From NCBI RefSeq assembly GCF_000346465.2, contig NC_034011.1, positions 10,075,458-10,139,457 on the forward strand: DNA of 64,000 bases. The letters run 5' to 3'. The notes beneath the pieces were generated by a model, which saw only the letters and a program-made list of their open reading frames with translations, had not been told where the DNA came from and made no database searches. A program made the translations under genes and the position numbers. Positions 1 to 10,692 of the stretch are shown here, piece after piece (the first letter of the stretch is position 1; each line of letters begins with the position of its first letter). The DNA is from Prunus persica (lineage: Eukaryota > Streptophyta > Magnoliopsida > Rosales > Rosaceae).

Positions 1-57
1 AAAAAATAGATGGTTTGGATTATTGGGAAAAGAATTGTAGGGTACCCTAAAGGACGT

Positions 58-81
58 CCCTCAAATAAAATTATTTGAGGG
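58..81. repeat. short perfect inverted repeat
   Basis: CCCTCAAATAA at 58-68 is followed after two bases by its exact reverse complement TTATTTGAGGG at 71-81. It could be the end of a small element or a chance hairpin; no partner was found. Confidence 0.6.
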
Positions 82-100
82 ATCCCTCAATAGAAGGAGA

Positions 101-103
<3 letters not shown>

Positions 104-139
<36 letters not shown>
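104..139. repeat. (TA)n microsatellite
   Basis: About 18 uninterrupted TA units. Confidence 0.95.
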
Positions 140-141
<2 letters not shown>

Positions 142-1219
142 AGTCGGGAATGACAAAACAATAATATCTCAATTTCATGTAAGTATTTCTCCCACTCTAC
201 CCACTATGCTGAGCCCATACAACTAGTTACGCTTGGTGTTTTGTTACTTTTTAAAATACATAACATTATTTTATTGTTTTCTCCAAATTGACAAAATTCC
301 CTGTATATAGTTGACAAATTATTGTGGGGAGGGATATAGTACACACATGTTTAAGCCCAACAATAGGATAGAGATGGGTGAAAAATGTAAGTTTGAAAAA
401 ATCCAAATTGGTTTGGTTCAGTTTGGCCAAAGAATTTAAAATTTTATATTGTAAATCAAAGCACGTTCAACACCATTTTTTTTAAAAAAAAAAATAAACC
501 CGCATCAAACCAGCTCGACTAATTTGATTGATCGAGTTTATTAATTTGGGTTGGAAATGCCCAGCCCTTAGATAACATTGACGTTGGGAATGAAAATTGA
601 TGATTACATTGATTTTTTTATTTTTTTTCTTGAATACAAGCGATATTTTAAATTATAAGGGGATGAAGTTTCACAGACTTTAAGTCAAAGTTCTTTTTGG
701 TTGAATTATGAATGCAATTTCAGAATTTTTCAAAAAAAAAGAAAGAAAAGACATAGTTGGCGATGGTTACATTGATTAATTTGCAATGTAGAGTACCAAA
801 ATGATCATCAAAACTAGGGTAGGCATCAAGACAAGAAAACAAGAACACTAAGTCGTATCGGACGAAAAAAATGGTGTTGACTAAGAAGTCAACAAACCAG
901 CATCGAACTAACCGAATTGAGTCAATCGTTTGATGCCGATTTCACACCTTACAAAACTGGAGACCGGACCGACTGTGTATTATTATTATTATTATATTTT
1001 TATCTTTTTAAAAATTATTTAAGTATAATGTTAAATTTCTAATCCCATAATTAATTCCCTAAGCCTAACTTCAAACCACATCCCTTTTCTAGGCTCAATC
1101 ATCTCTCTTTGCATGAAATTGGGTCATTAGTGAATTTTTAAGCACAAAAAAATAAAATTTTAGTAGGAATTTAAAAAATATAGTAAAAAAACCGAAAAAC
1201 TGAAAGCCACACTAGAAAC
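140..1219. other. AT-rich intergenic DNA with decayed repeat fragments
   Basis: No coding sequence seen. Stretches near 380-560 and 840-980 are rich in the degenerate CCGGTT/GGTTCG words typical of the hAT MITE family seen intact elsewhere in the window (for example 58581-59223). They look like eroded copies, but no ends could be defined. Confidence 0.4.
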
Positions 1220-1672
1220 TAGGGGTGGGCAGGGTCAGATTTGGTCTGATTCTCACCTCAAACAAGAACTGGAATTGGTATTATTTAACCAGTCCGGTTG
1301 AAGTAAATTTTTGTTTAAAAACTAGCCGGTTCGATTTTGACCGCTTCTAATTTTGAACCAAATTATTAAAAATTTGTAATAAAATAAAGAAAATACAACT
1401 GGTCTGATTTGGTGCGATGTGAAATTGAAGCCAAAATCAGTTGAAACCGGTTCAGTTCAATTTGTTGACTTTTTGGTAAATCAATTCTTTTTTATATGTT
1501 TTTTTTCCGCCAGTCTGATTCGGTGTTCCAGTTTTTCGGTCTAGAATGCCCATAGCAGCCAGAAACGGTTTAAATCAAACCAATCAAAAAACTGGACTAA
1601 ACCCCACAAATTGAATAGTAACAATTGTAGTTTAAGATAAAAATCTAACCAAACTGGACCGCGCCCACCCTA
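1220..1672. mobile_element. hAT-type non-autonomous MITE
   Basis: The left end reads TAGGGGTGGGCAGGGTC. The right end, read on the other strand, is TAGGGTGGGCGCGGTCC, so the termini are inverted repeats of the TAGGGGTGGGCA type. The interior is rich in GGTT/CCGG words and has no coding capacity. The 8 bp on each side agree at only about five positions, so the target duplication has decayed or my ends are slightly off. It lies about 200 bp upstream of the endosulfine gene's transcribed region. Confidence 0.65.
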
Positions 1673-1867
1673 ATCAAAACCCCTGTTAATAAACTGTTTA
1701 TCGTTTTTGTTAGCCCATGATTTAACCAAAGAAAACGCGTTAAGTTAGTTACCAGAAAATGACAGACTAAAATAATTGATCCAGGATAATCAAGTTCAGC
1801 ACTACCACCAATTGTAGAAACAGTCCTCGCACCACGTGACGAGATCTCCTCCTTCTTCCCCAACCCC

Positions 1868-1968
1868 ACACCATTTTAAACCCTATTCCTCCTATCTCTC
1901 TCTCTCTCCGTCTCTCTCGAGCTAAGATTCGCTTTCTCTCTTTAGATTTTGATCTAGATCGTTTTCAG
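1868..1968 (+). promoter_or_regulatory. promoter and non-coding first exon of the endosulfine gene
   Basis: A TTTTAAA TATA-like box at about 1873-1879 precedes a CT-rich leader ending at 1968 (..TTTTCAG|GTACG). The donor-like junction and the acceptor at 2750-2751 imply a 5' UTR intron of about 780 bp, a common arrangement in plant housekeeping genes. The exact transcription start is inferred. Confidence 0.55.
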
Positions 1969-2791
1969 GTACGAATCCTTGACGCCCTATGTTTAATTTT
2001 TTTAAATTTTGTAAATTTAAGTTGCATTTCCAAAGATTTCTTTTGCTTCTCATTCTCCAAAATGTGATGATGGATTTGTATTAAACCACAGCTCGATCAG
2101 ATCTAGATATTGAAATAAATGTGTAATTGAATTAATCATTAGCTCACTTTTAATATTAATTTTTTATTGTTGTAGAATTTTCACCAAAATTTTCGTTTTT
2201 ATATTGTTCAATGTTTTATAAACATGGATGAAATTTGTTCAGAATATTAATTTTTGGGTTTTGTTTTTTTCTAGTAGACAATAAAGGTAACTGTTATTGT
2301 CATTATTTTTCCATAATTTTCAAGGAAATTGAGGTTAATTGAGATCTATACACATGATTTTAGTTTGCACTTGCTGGTTTTAGCTGATTGAACTTTCTTT
2401 GAAGGAACTATGGACCTACTTGAGAAATAGAATGAATGAGATATTCTTAGAGCATTGCCTGGAATAAGTTTGGGGGTTTAGACCATGTAGGTTTCATGCC
2501 AAGGAGATTGTCTAAAATCTTTCTGGTTGACAGTGTCTCCTTTTTAATGACTAAATTGCCAATATACTTATGAGAGTACTAATGTTAGTATTGAATTGTT
2601 TTTCTTCTGAAATTATATGTCTCTAATTCATTGAGTCTATTTTCTCTTATTTTAATGTGCTTGCAAAATGGGGGTTTATATTTGATGCATTGTGAATTAA
2701 CTTCACGGGGTACTTGTTGATGACATATAAATAACTAGTATGGTGTTGCAGCTGGTATTTGCTAGGGTGGGGTGAGGACTTTATTCTGGGA

Positions 2792-4374
2792 ATGGAGGAT
2801 GGCAAAGAGCAGCGAGTGGATGAGTCTGAAAAATCATCGCCACAGGAGGTTGTGTTCAAACTCTGGTTATGCAAGATGCATAATGCCTGTTTTTTTGTTT
2901 TTTTGTTTTGTGTAAGCTTATTTACTGCTGAGGAAATTCGTATTGAAAATTATTTGTACAGAAATCGTTGTATTGATATAGAGGTTTGACCAAAGTTTAT
3001 TCTTTTCTTAGGAGGAAGCTATAAAGAAAAAATATGGTGGCATTATTCCCAAAAAACCACCACTAATTTCCAAGGTGATTTTTGAATTGGATATTGCTCT
3101 CATTTTATGTCTGTGGTTCCAGTTATAAAGTTTGTACTAGATTTTATCTGAGACTTTGAATTTGATCTCAGGACCATGAACGTGCTTACTTCGATTCTGC
3201 TGATTGGGCTCTTGGAAAGGTACTTTTCCCAGCACTGTAGATTAACTTTTTAATTACAACAGTGGGAAATCTCTGCTATGTGAATTACTTCATATCATTT
3301 GATTCTTTTTGGATGATAACAGCAAGGTGTTGACAAGCCAAAAGGACCACTTGAAGCCCTTCGGCCAAAATTACAGGTATCGTTCCCATTTTCAATTGAG
3401 GTTGTCTCCACTTTTAACTTTCTGTTTTGGCTGTCCTCTACACATTTTCAATACTTTATATTTTGTCTTAGATGATAGTTTGCAGGCTTCTTGAGCCAAG
3501 TTTTGTGGCATGTTGGGAACTCCGTATTTAAAAATATACATTCTGTCATGTCAACTAGTTGACTGCTATGAACTGATTACCTGTGCTAAAAAGTAGATGA
3601 AATTACTTGACTTTATTATTGGTGGTTTGGTTGAATATAAGTGCTGTTCCAATGTTTTCATTAGGCCATAACTAGGGGCAATGTAGATTAGATCAAGCTT
3701 TTGGATGAGATGGCAAACTTTTATTGGGCCTGATGACATTTTATAATGTTTTCCTTAAAATATTATACTAACGTCCACCAAAGTATATTGGTTTAAGTTT
3801 AATGCAACAGATGATGCTGTTCTCTTTCAGAATTATTGCATATATTATAGCACATGCCAAATAGTGGCATTTTAAGCACACTGAAAGAAGTTGCTAGAGT
3901 TGGAACACTTCCTGTATGGATAAAGAAAAAAAAATCAAGTAGATAAACTCTGCAAAAGAATCCTTTTTTTTTTTTTTTCGATACATGATTATTTCAATTG
4001 ATGTCAAACTGATATTCCCCTCCCCTCCCCTTCTTATGCGTTACCAGTTTTACGGAAGAAACGAGATAATTTACATATTGCGTTGTTCTCTTTAGTTATT
4101 TTTCGGCCTCTTTAATGCTCTTTTTCATGCTTCAGCCCACACAGCAGCAAACACGATACAGAAAGTCTCCATGTGCTCCATCAGATGGTGAAGGTATGCT
4201 AATCTTTAGAACTCTGTAAATCTGTTTCGGCTAGGTACTTAATCTTTCCATATTGTTTTTCCCAACCAGAAGAAAAGTTAAAAAAGAAAGAAAAGGAAAG
4301 CCATTTACCTTTTTGTTCGAATTTATGTAGATGGAGGAAGTGCTCCTTCTGAGGATTCAGCTGCCAATGAATGA
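2792..4374 (+). CDS. endosulfine/ARPP19-family protein
   Basis: Six coding exons: 2792-2848, 3012-3074, 3172-3219, 3323-3376, 4136-4193 and 4331-4374. All introns have GT..AG borders and phases are consistent, giving 107 residues. The N-terminus (1-25) is acidic and charged. Residues 26-52 hold a basic KKKYGG stretch, the IPKKPPL segment and FDSADW (47-52), equivalent to the FDSGDY core of animal ENSA/ARPP19. In animals the serine in that core (here Ser49) is phosphorylated by Greatwall kinase, and the protein then inhibits PP2A-B55 to control mitotic entry and exit. That knowledge comes from animals and yeast; the plant role is inferred. The C-terminal third is polar and Ser/Pro rich, as in plant members. 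I start at the Met at 2792 because it opens the acidic N-terminus; an upstream in-frame codon at 2759 is not ATG. Length fits the family and no damage was seen. Confidence 0.9.
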
Positions 4375-5155
4375 GAGTGCTTTTGGTCTTTTAATCCTCT
4401 GAGACCTATCAACTGTTGTTATGGTACCTATATTGGTGATGGATGATATTCTGTTGTTCCTGAAAACAAACTTGGTGAAGATGATGTGAACTTAAGCTAT
4501 AATGAAAAAAGAGAAATGCATTACACCAACATTACTACAGTTGAAACTAATCCATAACTTCTGGTGTTCCAAGTTTTGTTGTGGGACATTATTGCTTTCG
4601 TTATTAATGATGGAAGAGCTATTTGCAAAATTCTAAAAATTTATGAGTTTTCAGCTCCGTATTTAGGGCTTAGCTTAAGACTGGATTCTTCTGTCATAAA
4701 AAAATCCGGTTAACGTGTATTGTATTCTGATAAATGCATTTTAGTAGTTTCATAACAAATCTTACGGTTTAAAATTTTAAATTTACATAAAAGTTAAAGA
4801 AGTCTTATGCATTGCTGTGGTCGTTGTAATTTGGGGTGTGTTTGTTATAGAATCAGAAAGAGTAATGCTAGGGAGATTACATTATTATACTACATTGTGT
4901 TTCATCTCTCTGATTTAAGTAGGGTCCATGAATACAAAGTATTTTGCAATCGGAAAATCATATTATGTTTTTGGAAACCTGAAATCCAATTTAATATTAA
5001 AAAAGGGTGTTTAGCAGCCCAAACATGGGGCTATTTTCAGGAAACGATCAAACATTGTTTTCCAAGTTTTTTCTTCAAGTCATCGCAACATTGCATGGAC
5101 GATTCAGGAAGGACGATAGTGTTTCTTCCGTCACTTCTTGAGAAGGAGTTTCCCC
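4375..5155. other. 3' UTR and downstream flank of the endosulfine gene
   Basis: AT-rich, with no supported gene. The first 200-300 bp probably include the 3' UTR. The remainder has no clear repeat ends, although 4830-5060 contains GGGGTGTGTTTG-like words reminiscent of Tourist elements. Confidence 0.4.
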
Positions 5156-5664
5156 TAAGAGCATTTCCACCAATTAGTCCCTTGCCATGGCAAGGGGAGC
5201 TTTAGGGCAGCTACTATTCACGTGAATAGTGACTGCCTTAGTCCCCTCCAGCAAAGTGTGTTTTCAGCAGTTTAGGCTTGCCATGGCAAATACTATTTAT
5301 TTTTTTTATTTTTTTCACAACTTTGTTTACTTAAACAATTAATTTGGATAATATTTTTGGATAAGATTTTTAGGTTCCTATGTGTCAATACTATTCATAT
5401 CGGATAAGATTTTCGGTTTCAAATTTCAGATACATTTCAAAATTCAAATTTCAGATAAATTCAAAATGTCAAATTTCAAATACATTTTGAAATTTAAATT
5501 TCAGATAAATTTCAAATTTCAAATTTCAGATAAGATTTTCACCCTCTAAGATTGCGCCGCGTGTCATATCTATCTGTCTACATTTTTCTATAAAACCAGA
5601 GGTTCAGCTCATACCTCCCACACAAGTTCTTCTCTACATTTCCATTTCTCATTCTCCATTCTCA

Positions 5665-6615
5665 ATGGCAGACATGCAAGAGGTTTTGGAGAGGCAAGAG
5701 CGAGAACTAGAGAAAGAATGCGTAGACGAGCTGCAAGCAAAAGGGCCAGAGAGAACTAGATGAGCAACTTGGCATAGCAGTTGCTTTGCTGGAGGAAGAA
5801 AACCAGAGTCGCCGTGGTTCACGAGAAGGCCGTGGCCCAAATATGGACAGACATAGACATTCTCGGGGTAAGAATCTTATGGAAGATTATTTTATCCCAC
5901 AATCTCTGTACTATGATGTTCATTTTCGAGGGAGATATAGAATGCAACCCCATTTGTTCAATAAAGTCATGCATGATATTTGCAATTATGATGAATATTT
6001 TGTTCAAAAGAGAAATTGTGCTGGAAATTTGGGACTTCTTCCAGAGCAGAAGTTCACAGCTGTGATACGAATGTTGGCGTACGGGTCATCTGCTGATTAG
6101 GTGGATGAGATTGCCTGGATGGGGAAGTCCACTGTTTTGGAGAGCTTGTTGTGATTTTGTGATGCAGTGGAAACTCTGTACACCAGAGACTACCTACGCA
6201 GACCTACGCCCAGGGACCTGCAACGGCTTCTCCAAAAAGCTGAGTCTCGAGGATTTCCTGGCATGATTGGTAGCATTGACTGCATACACTCGCAGTGGAA
6301 AAATTGTCCAACTGCTTGGCAAGGGGATTACGAAAATAGAAAAGGGCAGAAAAGTATCATCCTGGAAGCAGTTGCTGGTTTTGATACATGGGTTTGGCAC
6401 GCCTTCTTCGGAGTTGCCGGATCTCAAAACAATTTGAATGTCCTAGGTCAATCCCCAGTGTTCAATGATGTTTTGAGAGGTGAAGCCCCAAATATCACAT
6501 ATGAAATTAACAATACCATCTACGAAAACGGGTATTATCTAGCTGATGGCATCTACCCGAGGTGGACAACATTTGTGAAAACAATTCCACATCCCAATCC
6601 CATAAGCAAAATTTT
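5665..6615 (+). pseudogene. PIF/Harbinger DDE transposase (HARBI1-like), broken
   Basis: The reading starts at ATG 5665 with a charged coiled-coil-like stretch, shifts frame near 5755, then continues through MEDYFIPQSLYYD and an RYRMQPHLFNKV segment typical of Harbinger transposases. In-frame stops lie at 6098-6100 and 6152-6154. The catalytic half follows: GSIDCIHSQWKNCP holds the first Asp, and YYLADGIYPRW (about 6532-6564) the second. The third acidic residue (the ERAFG-type region) is absent; sequence after HPNP becomes AT-rich non-coding. So the nuclease lacks its last catalytic residue as well as having two stops and a frameshift. In active relatives this enzyme works with the Myb-like protein encoded on the opposite strand. 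Confidence 0.85.
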
Positions 6616-6937
6616 TTTTTATGCTTTGGTTATGGTTTGTTTATTTTTTATGCTTTGGTTGTGGTTTGTTTTTTTATGTATGGAATGTTTTGAATAAAAA
6701 GGATTTTTGTTGAATATTTTCTTTATTCACTAAAAGAAAAGCAATACAACTAATAAAATAAAATACATGAATTAAACAAAACAAAAAATACAATGAAATC
6801 AAAGGCAAGTAAACTAAGACATGAAAGACAAGCAAACTATTTTAATGGTTTTCATCATTTAACCAATCCGTGTTGCTAGGTCCATTGTCACGAAAAAGTC
6901 TTCATCTCATAACATCCCTTCGTTCTAGCTTCTAAAA

Positions 6938-7922
6938 TTATTTTGTTTCAGGGGACATATGGCTTGTATCCATGGCCATGGTTTCCCGATCTTTTTTTTC
7001 AATGTTTTGTTCGCGTACATACTCCCTTTCTTTTGCATATTCTAGTTGAATAGCCATATCGTGCTCTTGTTGTTTCAAGTCCATTTCAATTCTCATGGCT
7101 TGGTGCTTTGAAAGTTCCTCCAAAAATTTAGATGCATTCTTGCTAGAATTACTCCCTCTCTTCGCCTTCGCTGCCTTCCTCCCACTAGGCCTTGGCTCCT
7201 TTTCAATGGGTGAGTCTTGACTCATCCGGAAATCCATAGGTGAATCCGATGCCGGCGTCTCATGAAGTGGAGTCTCGTTCAAGACTACTGTTGGACCGGT
7301 TGGAATAATTTGGAATCTCTTACAAGTCTTCACCACCTCCCAACAATGGGTATGGTTGAAACTTTTTTTCCCTTGCCCAGTAGCACCAAACCACATTTGT
7401 GCTTGCATAATCTTAAAAAAAAATTAAATGGAAATGCAAGAAACTTTAAAAAATATTGGCAATGCAACATGTAAAAAAAAACTAATGCAAATTCAATAAA
7501 TTTAAAAAAAATGCAACATGTATAAAAAAAAAACTAGAGACATATTAACAAAATATATAAATTGCAAGAAACATTTAAATACAAATTAATATGACATAGA
7601 AATTAATAGAACGAAAATGACGAATAATTTACCTCACTGCTAAGGTTTTCTCCGCTTCGATGGTTGTCCATCGCTTTTGCTAAAGCATTTCTCCATTTCG
7701 CCAACTCTTTATTAAGAACTTTCCACCTACTGGATAATGTCATTTCTGTACGTGTAGAACCAATTGCCCTTTCACAAAATGCTTGATGAGTTTTTTCCAC
7801 ATATGAGAAAATTTAATCTCATTGCTCGTTACGGGACAATGACTAACTTGGACCCAAGCCTCACACAAGCTAACATCTTCCATCATGCTCCATGCCCCTC
7901 CATTTTCAGTAGAAGAACCCAT
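6938..7922 (-). pseudogene. Harbinger Myb-like accessory protein, probably interrupted
   Basis: On minus, 7922 starts MGSSTENGGAWSMMEDVSL, the Trp-bearing first helix of a Myb/SANT-like domain. Frame shifts lead into RWKVLNKELAKWRNALAKAM (about 7740-7680) and, after a short AT-rich intron-like gap, a 156-residue block starting near 7408. This last part has a basic RKAAKAKRG segment and an EL..HQAMRIEMDLKQQEHD coiled coil, as in the NAM-associated/Harbinger ORF1 C-terminus. In active elements the protein binds the termini and brings the transposase into the nucleus. Part of the breakup may be introns (7409-7630); the shift near 7760-7800 looks like a real lesion. Confidence 0.75.
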
Positions 7923-9312
7923 AATATGATAGAGAAAAATACAACTTGAAAGTGAAAAAATATTGAGTAGAAAGTGAATAAATATTGAGGAGAAAGTGGA
8001 TAATAGTAGAAGGAGAAGAAAATGTAAGAGGATTTGGTGTTAAAAGTGAAGAGTATTGGTTGGTATTTATACAAAAAAAATTCAGTAATTTTTGTGTATT
8101 TTTTTAAAAAAATTTCAATTTTTTTTCAATTTTTTATTACAGAAAAATTGGCTGCCGTTGAATTGAAGGAAAAAAAAGAATCGGAGAGCCAATAGGCCGC
8201 CACGTGGAAGGTAGCTGTTGGCGGCTACTGTAGCTCGTCGTTTGAAATTTTTTTTAACGTTGGCGCGTGCATGCCAACGGTAAAAAAAATTTCAAACGCT
8301 GGAGGGCTGACGCCAGCCTGGCGTCAGCCTTGGGCGCTTGCTTGGGCCGAACTCCACCTCGGGCCAGCCCAGTCTCGTGGCCCCCACCTCTTGCACGGGC
8401 TGCCTTCTGCTGCTAGAAACCCATTTTTTTTCCCAAACCCCCCCCAGCCCGAGTCCAGCCTTGCTGCTGGACTTGCTCTAATGGTCTCGCATTTAGATAA
8501 AACTCTCCTTAAAATTGGTCATGTGTCTTGATGTGATCAACTTGAAAATGGTTTTTTCAGAAAAAAAAAAGAAAAGAAGAAGCTCATTTTAGTCATGAAA
8601 CTCATATTTTTTTTTTTTAATCTCTTCTCCACTTGTTAGCACATTTAGGGTGTGTTTGGTATGCCTCACTAGACTGGACTATGCTAAATAAGCCTTGAAA
8701 CCCATGTTTGGTAAAATGGGGGACTAAGTTAAATGGGATTGTGGAGTCCAACAGTTAAAAAACCTCCTCACTCGCTCTCCTTATACAGAGAGACTGAAAT
8801 GCAGTTCGCAAAATAGCAAGCGTGCTATTTTGACGCGCAAGTTCGACTAATCCAATCGCAAGACCAAATCCATATCCAAGATTCAAGAATCAATTTCCTC
8901 TTCTTCTTCACCTAGAATTATCACCACCATAAATCCAGTCACACCAACCAACCACCACCAATTCAAACTCAACCACTTGAATCAACCACCACCAAATCAA
9001 ACCCAGTGGAACCACAACCCAATTGAACCTTTCGAAAAATTACCAACCATTGACCGTGGCTCAGTGAAACCAAATGGAGATTTGTGACTTCGAAGAAGAT
9101 GAGGATCTGTGACTTCAAAAGGAACAAGAGACCTTGGCTGCCAATCACAAGTTTAATCATGGCCTCGATGTTTTTGAAGAAACTCCTGCTTTCCTTAGAG
9201 CCACTTTAGATGTTGATGCTCAAGGTCCTGCTAGACCTCCCCTTGTCATATTTAATTGTTTTTGTTTTGGGGCGTTTACCCCCTCTGTAACAACAACAAC
9301 AAAAAAAAGGAA

Positions 9313-9580
9313 GGGGGGGGGGGGGGGGGGGGGCGGGGGGAAGAAGGGGGAAGAATAGAGAGAAAATGAGAGGGAAGCAGAGAAAGGTTTGGGTGGGGCA
9401 TATTAAAAAAAAAAAAAAGGGATACCAATGTTGTGTCAATATTGGAGAAAAAAAGAGAGAGAACCAGAGAGAGATCGGGAGGGAGAAAGAAAAGAGAAAA
9501 AAGAAACAGGGCTGGGAAGGAAGAAGAAAAGAGAAGGAGAGAAAAGGAAGAAAGAAAGAAAAAATAGATAAAAGATAAAG
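9313..9580. repeat. poly-G run and GA-rich low-complexity tract
   Basis: A run of 21 G (9313-9333), then C and six G, followed by about 230 bp that is almost all purine on the plus strand (GGGAGAAAGAAAAG-type words). Open frames across it are artefacts of composition. Confidence 0.9.
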
Positions 9581-9768
9581 ATAGTTTGTCTTTAAAAAAT
9601 ATTAATTTTTTTTTATATAATAAATTATACATATCTCATTGGTTTCTTTGTAGTATTTATTTAGTTTTAGGTCAAAATCCCAAATTAATTTTAAATATTT
9701 AAATAATTTTTTTAGTCCAACACAGTACCAAACATAGGTTTTCACTATTTTTACAATCCAGCTTCTTA

Positions 9769-10131
9769 GGGCCAGTTTGGCATTGCTGTGCTGTGAAAAT
9801 AATCGCTGTCAAATTTGCTGTGAGAGAAATCAGCTGTGAGAGAAAGTAGTTTGGTGTTTGGTAAAATTTTTGTTAAAAGTGTTGTTGGTATTGATTTTAC
9901 TCATAATCAAAAAATGATTGCCAATTAATCATTAAACCCAACTCCTCTTCGAAATTGATTCCTGCATAATCAGAAAATAAAAGCACCACATTAGCTGCTT
10001 TCCCTTATAGCTTTCTCTCACAGCAATTTTTAACAATAAGTGATTTTCTCACAGTTTACCAAACAGGTTGGGCTTCCTAAAATTTTTTAAAAATCACTTA
10101 TCACCCCAAATAAGCAATGCCAAACGGGCAC
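9769..10131. mobile_element. 363-bp Tourist-like MITE nested in the previous element
   Basis: Termini GGGCCAGTTTGGCATTGCT (left) and GTGCCCGTTTGGCATTGCT (right, minus strand) differ at only three positions and are flanked by TTA (9766-9768 and 10132-10134). Internal repeated GCTGTGAGAGAAA words occur. It is inserted inside the 8648-10253 element, so it is younger. Confidence 0.82.
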
Positions 10132-10256
10132 TTAGTCCGACGCATCACCAAACGCAGGCCAGTACTTAATCCAGCTTAGGCCAATCCGAGCTAATCCAAG
10201 ACAGTCCCAGGATTTAGTCCAATGCATGACAGTCCGCCGTACCAAACGACCCCTTA

Positions 10257-10692
10257 GGTTCCATCAAAGAGAGGCAATAGCACTATTGAGCAAAAGACGT
10301 AAGCTTTACTTTGTGCTAAGGTTGGATAGGTTGTGTTTTAACAAAAACTCACATTTAAAGTTAGTCACGTAACCAATTTTAACGAATATTTTGACGTAAT
10401 GCAAGAAAGTCTCTTTTGCATACTCGTGACTCAACTTAATTGAACAGTGGTTTCTCGGTTTAAAATTCGAGCCCTACTTTTTATTTTGGCAACGCAACAA
10501 ATATTTCTCTTGTGCATGGTTTGGGCACCTTTATAATAAAAGAACAAAAGAAAAGAAAAGGAAGATACTAATTGATAATTAGGCCGGATATGCAAAATTG
10601 GATGCGCATATTAACAGAACAGTAGTAGTAGGTCATAAAAAAGCTCAGAAAACTCAAAAAAAGAAAAAAGAAAAAAAGCAGAGCTAGCGAAG
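10257..10692. promoter_or_regulatory. upstream region of the unknown gene at 10693
   Basis: No coding sequence. The last 60 bp before the ATG are A-rich with AGCAGAGCTAGCGAAG before the start codon, consistent with a plant 5' leader. No certain TATA box was placed. Confidence 0.35.

Larger units (their letters stand above)
5159..8478. mobile_element. PIF/Harbinger transposon, 3.3 kb, inactive
   Basis: Both ends are visible. The left terminus is GAGCATTTCCACC; the right terminus read on the minus strand is GAGCAAGTCCAGC. Each is flanked by TAA (5156-5158 and 8479-8481), the 3-bp TWA-type target duplication of PIF/Harbinger elements. Inside are the two expected genes: a DDE transposase on plus (5665-6615) and a Myb/trihelix-like partner on minus (6938-7922), converging. 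Subterminal DNA is GC-rich, with several GCCAGC/GGCTGG words at the right end. Both genes are damaged, so it cannot move on its own. Confidence 0.88.
8648..10253. mobile_element. Tourist-like (PIF/Harbinger superfamily) non-autonomous element
   Basis: The left terminus GGGTGTGTTTGGTA and the right terminus on minus GGGGTCGTTTGGTA are inverted repeats, flanked by TTA at 8645-8647 and 10254-10256. The 1.6-kb body includes GA-rich low-complexity DNA and a complete second element (9769-10131). No transposase is encoded. The stretch 9060-9240 is open in places and looks like non-repetitive filler, but I cannot assign it. Confidence 0.75.

Noticed and set aside
2759..2791. Upstream extension of the endosulfine reading frame
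   Set aside because: The frame opens with a non-ATG codon; ATG at 2792 gives the acidic N-terminus and the normal length.
9206..9632. Long open frames around the poly-G and GA-rich tract
   Set aside because: Low-complexity composition on both strands gives K/R/E/G-rich or P/F/S-rich peptides with no domain.
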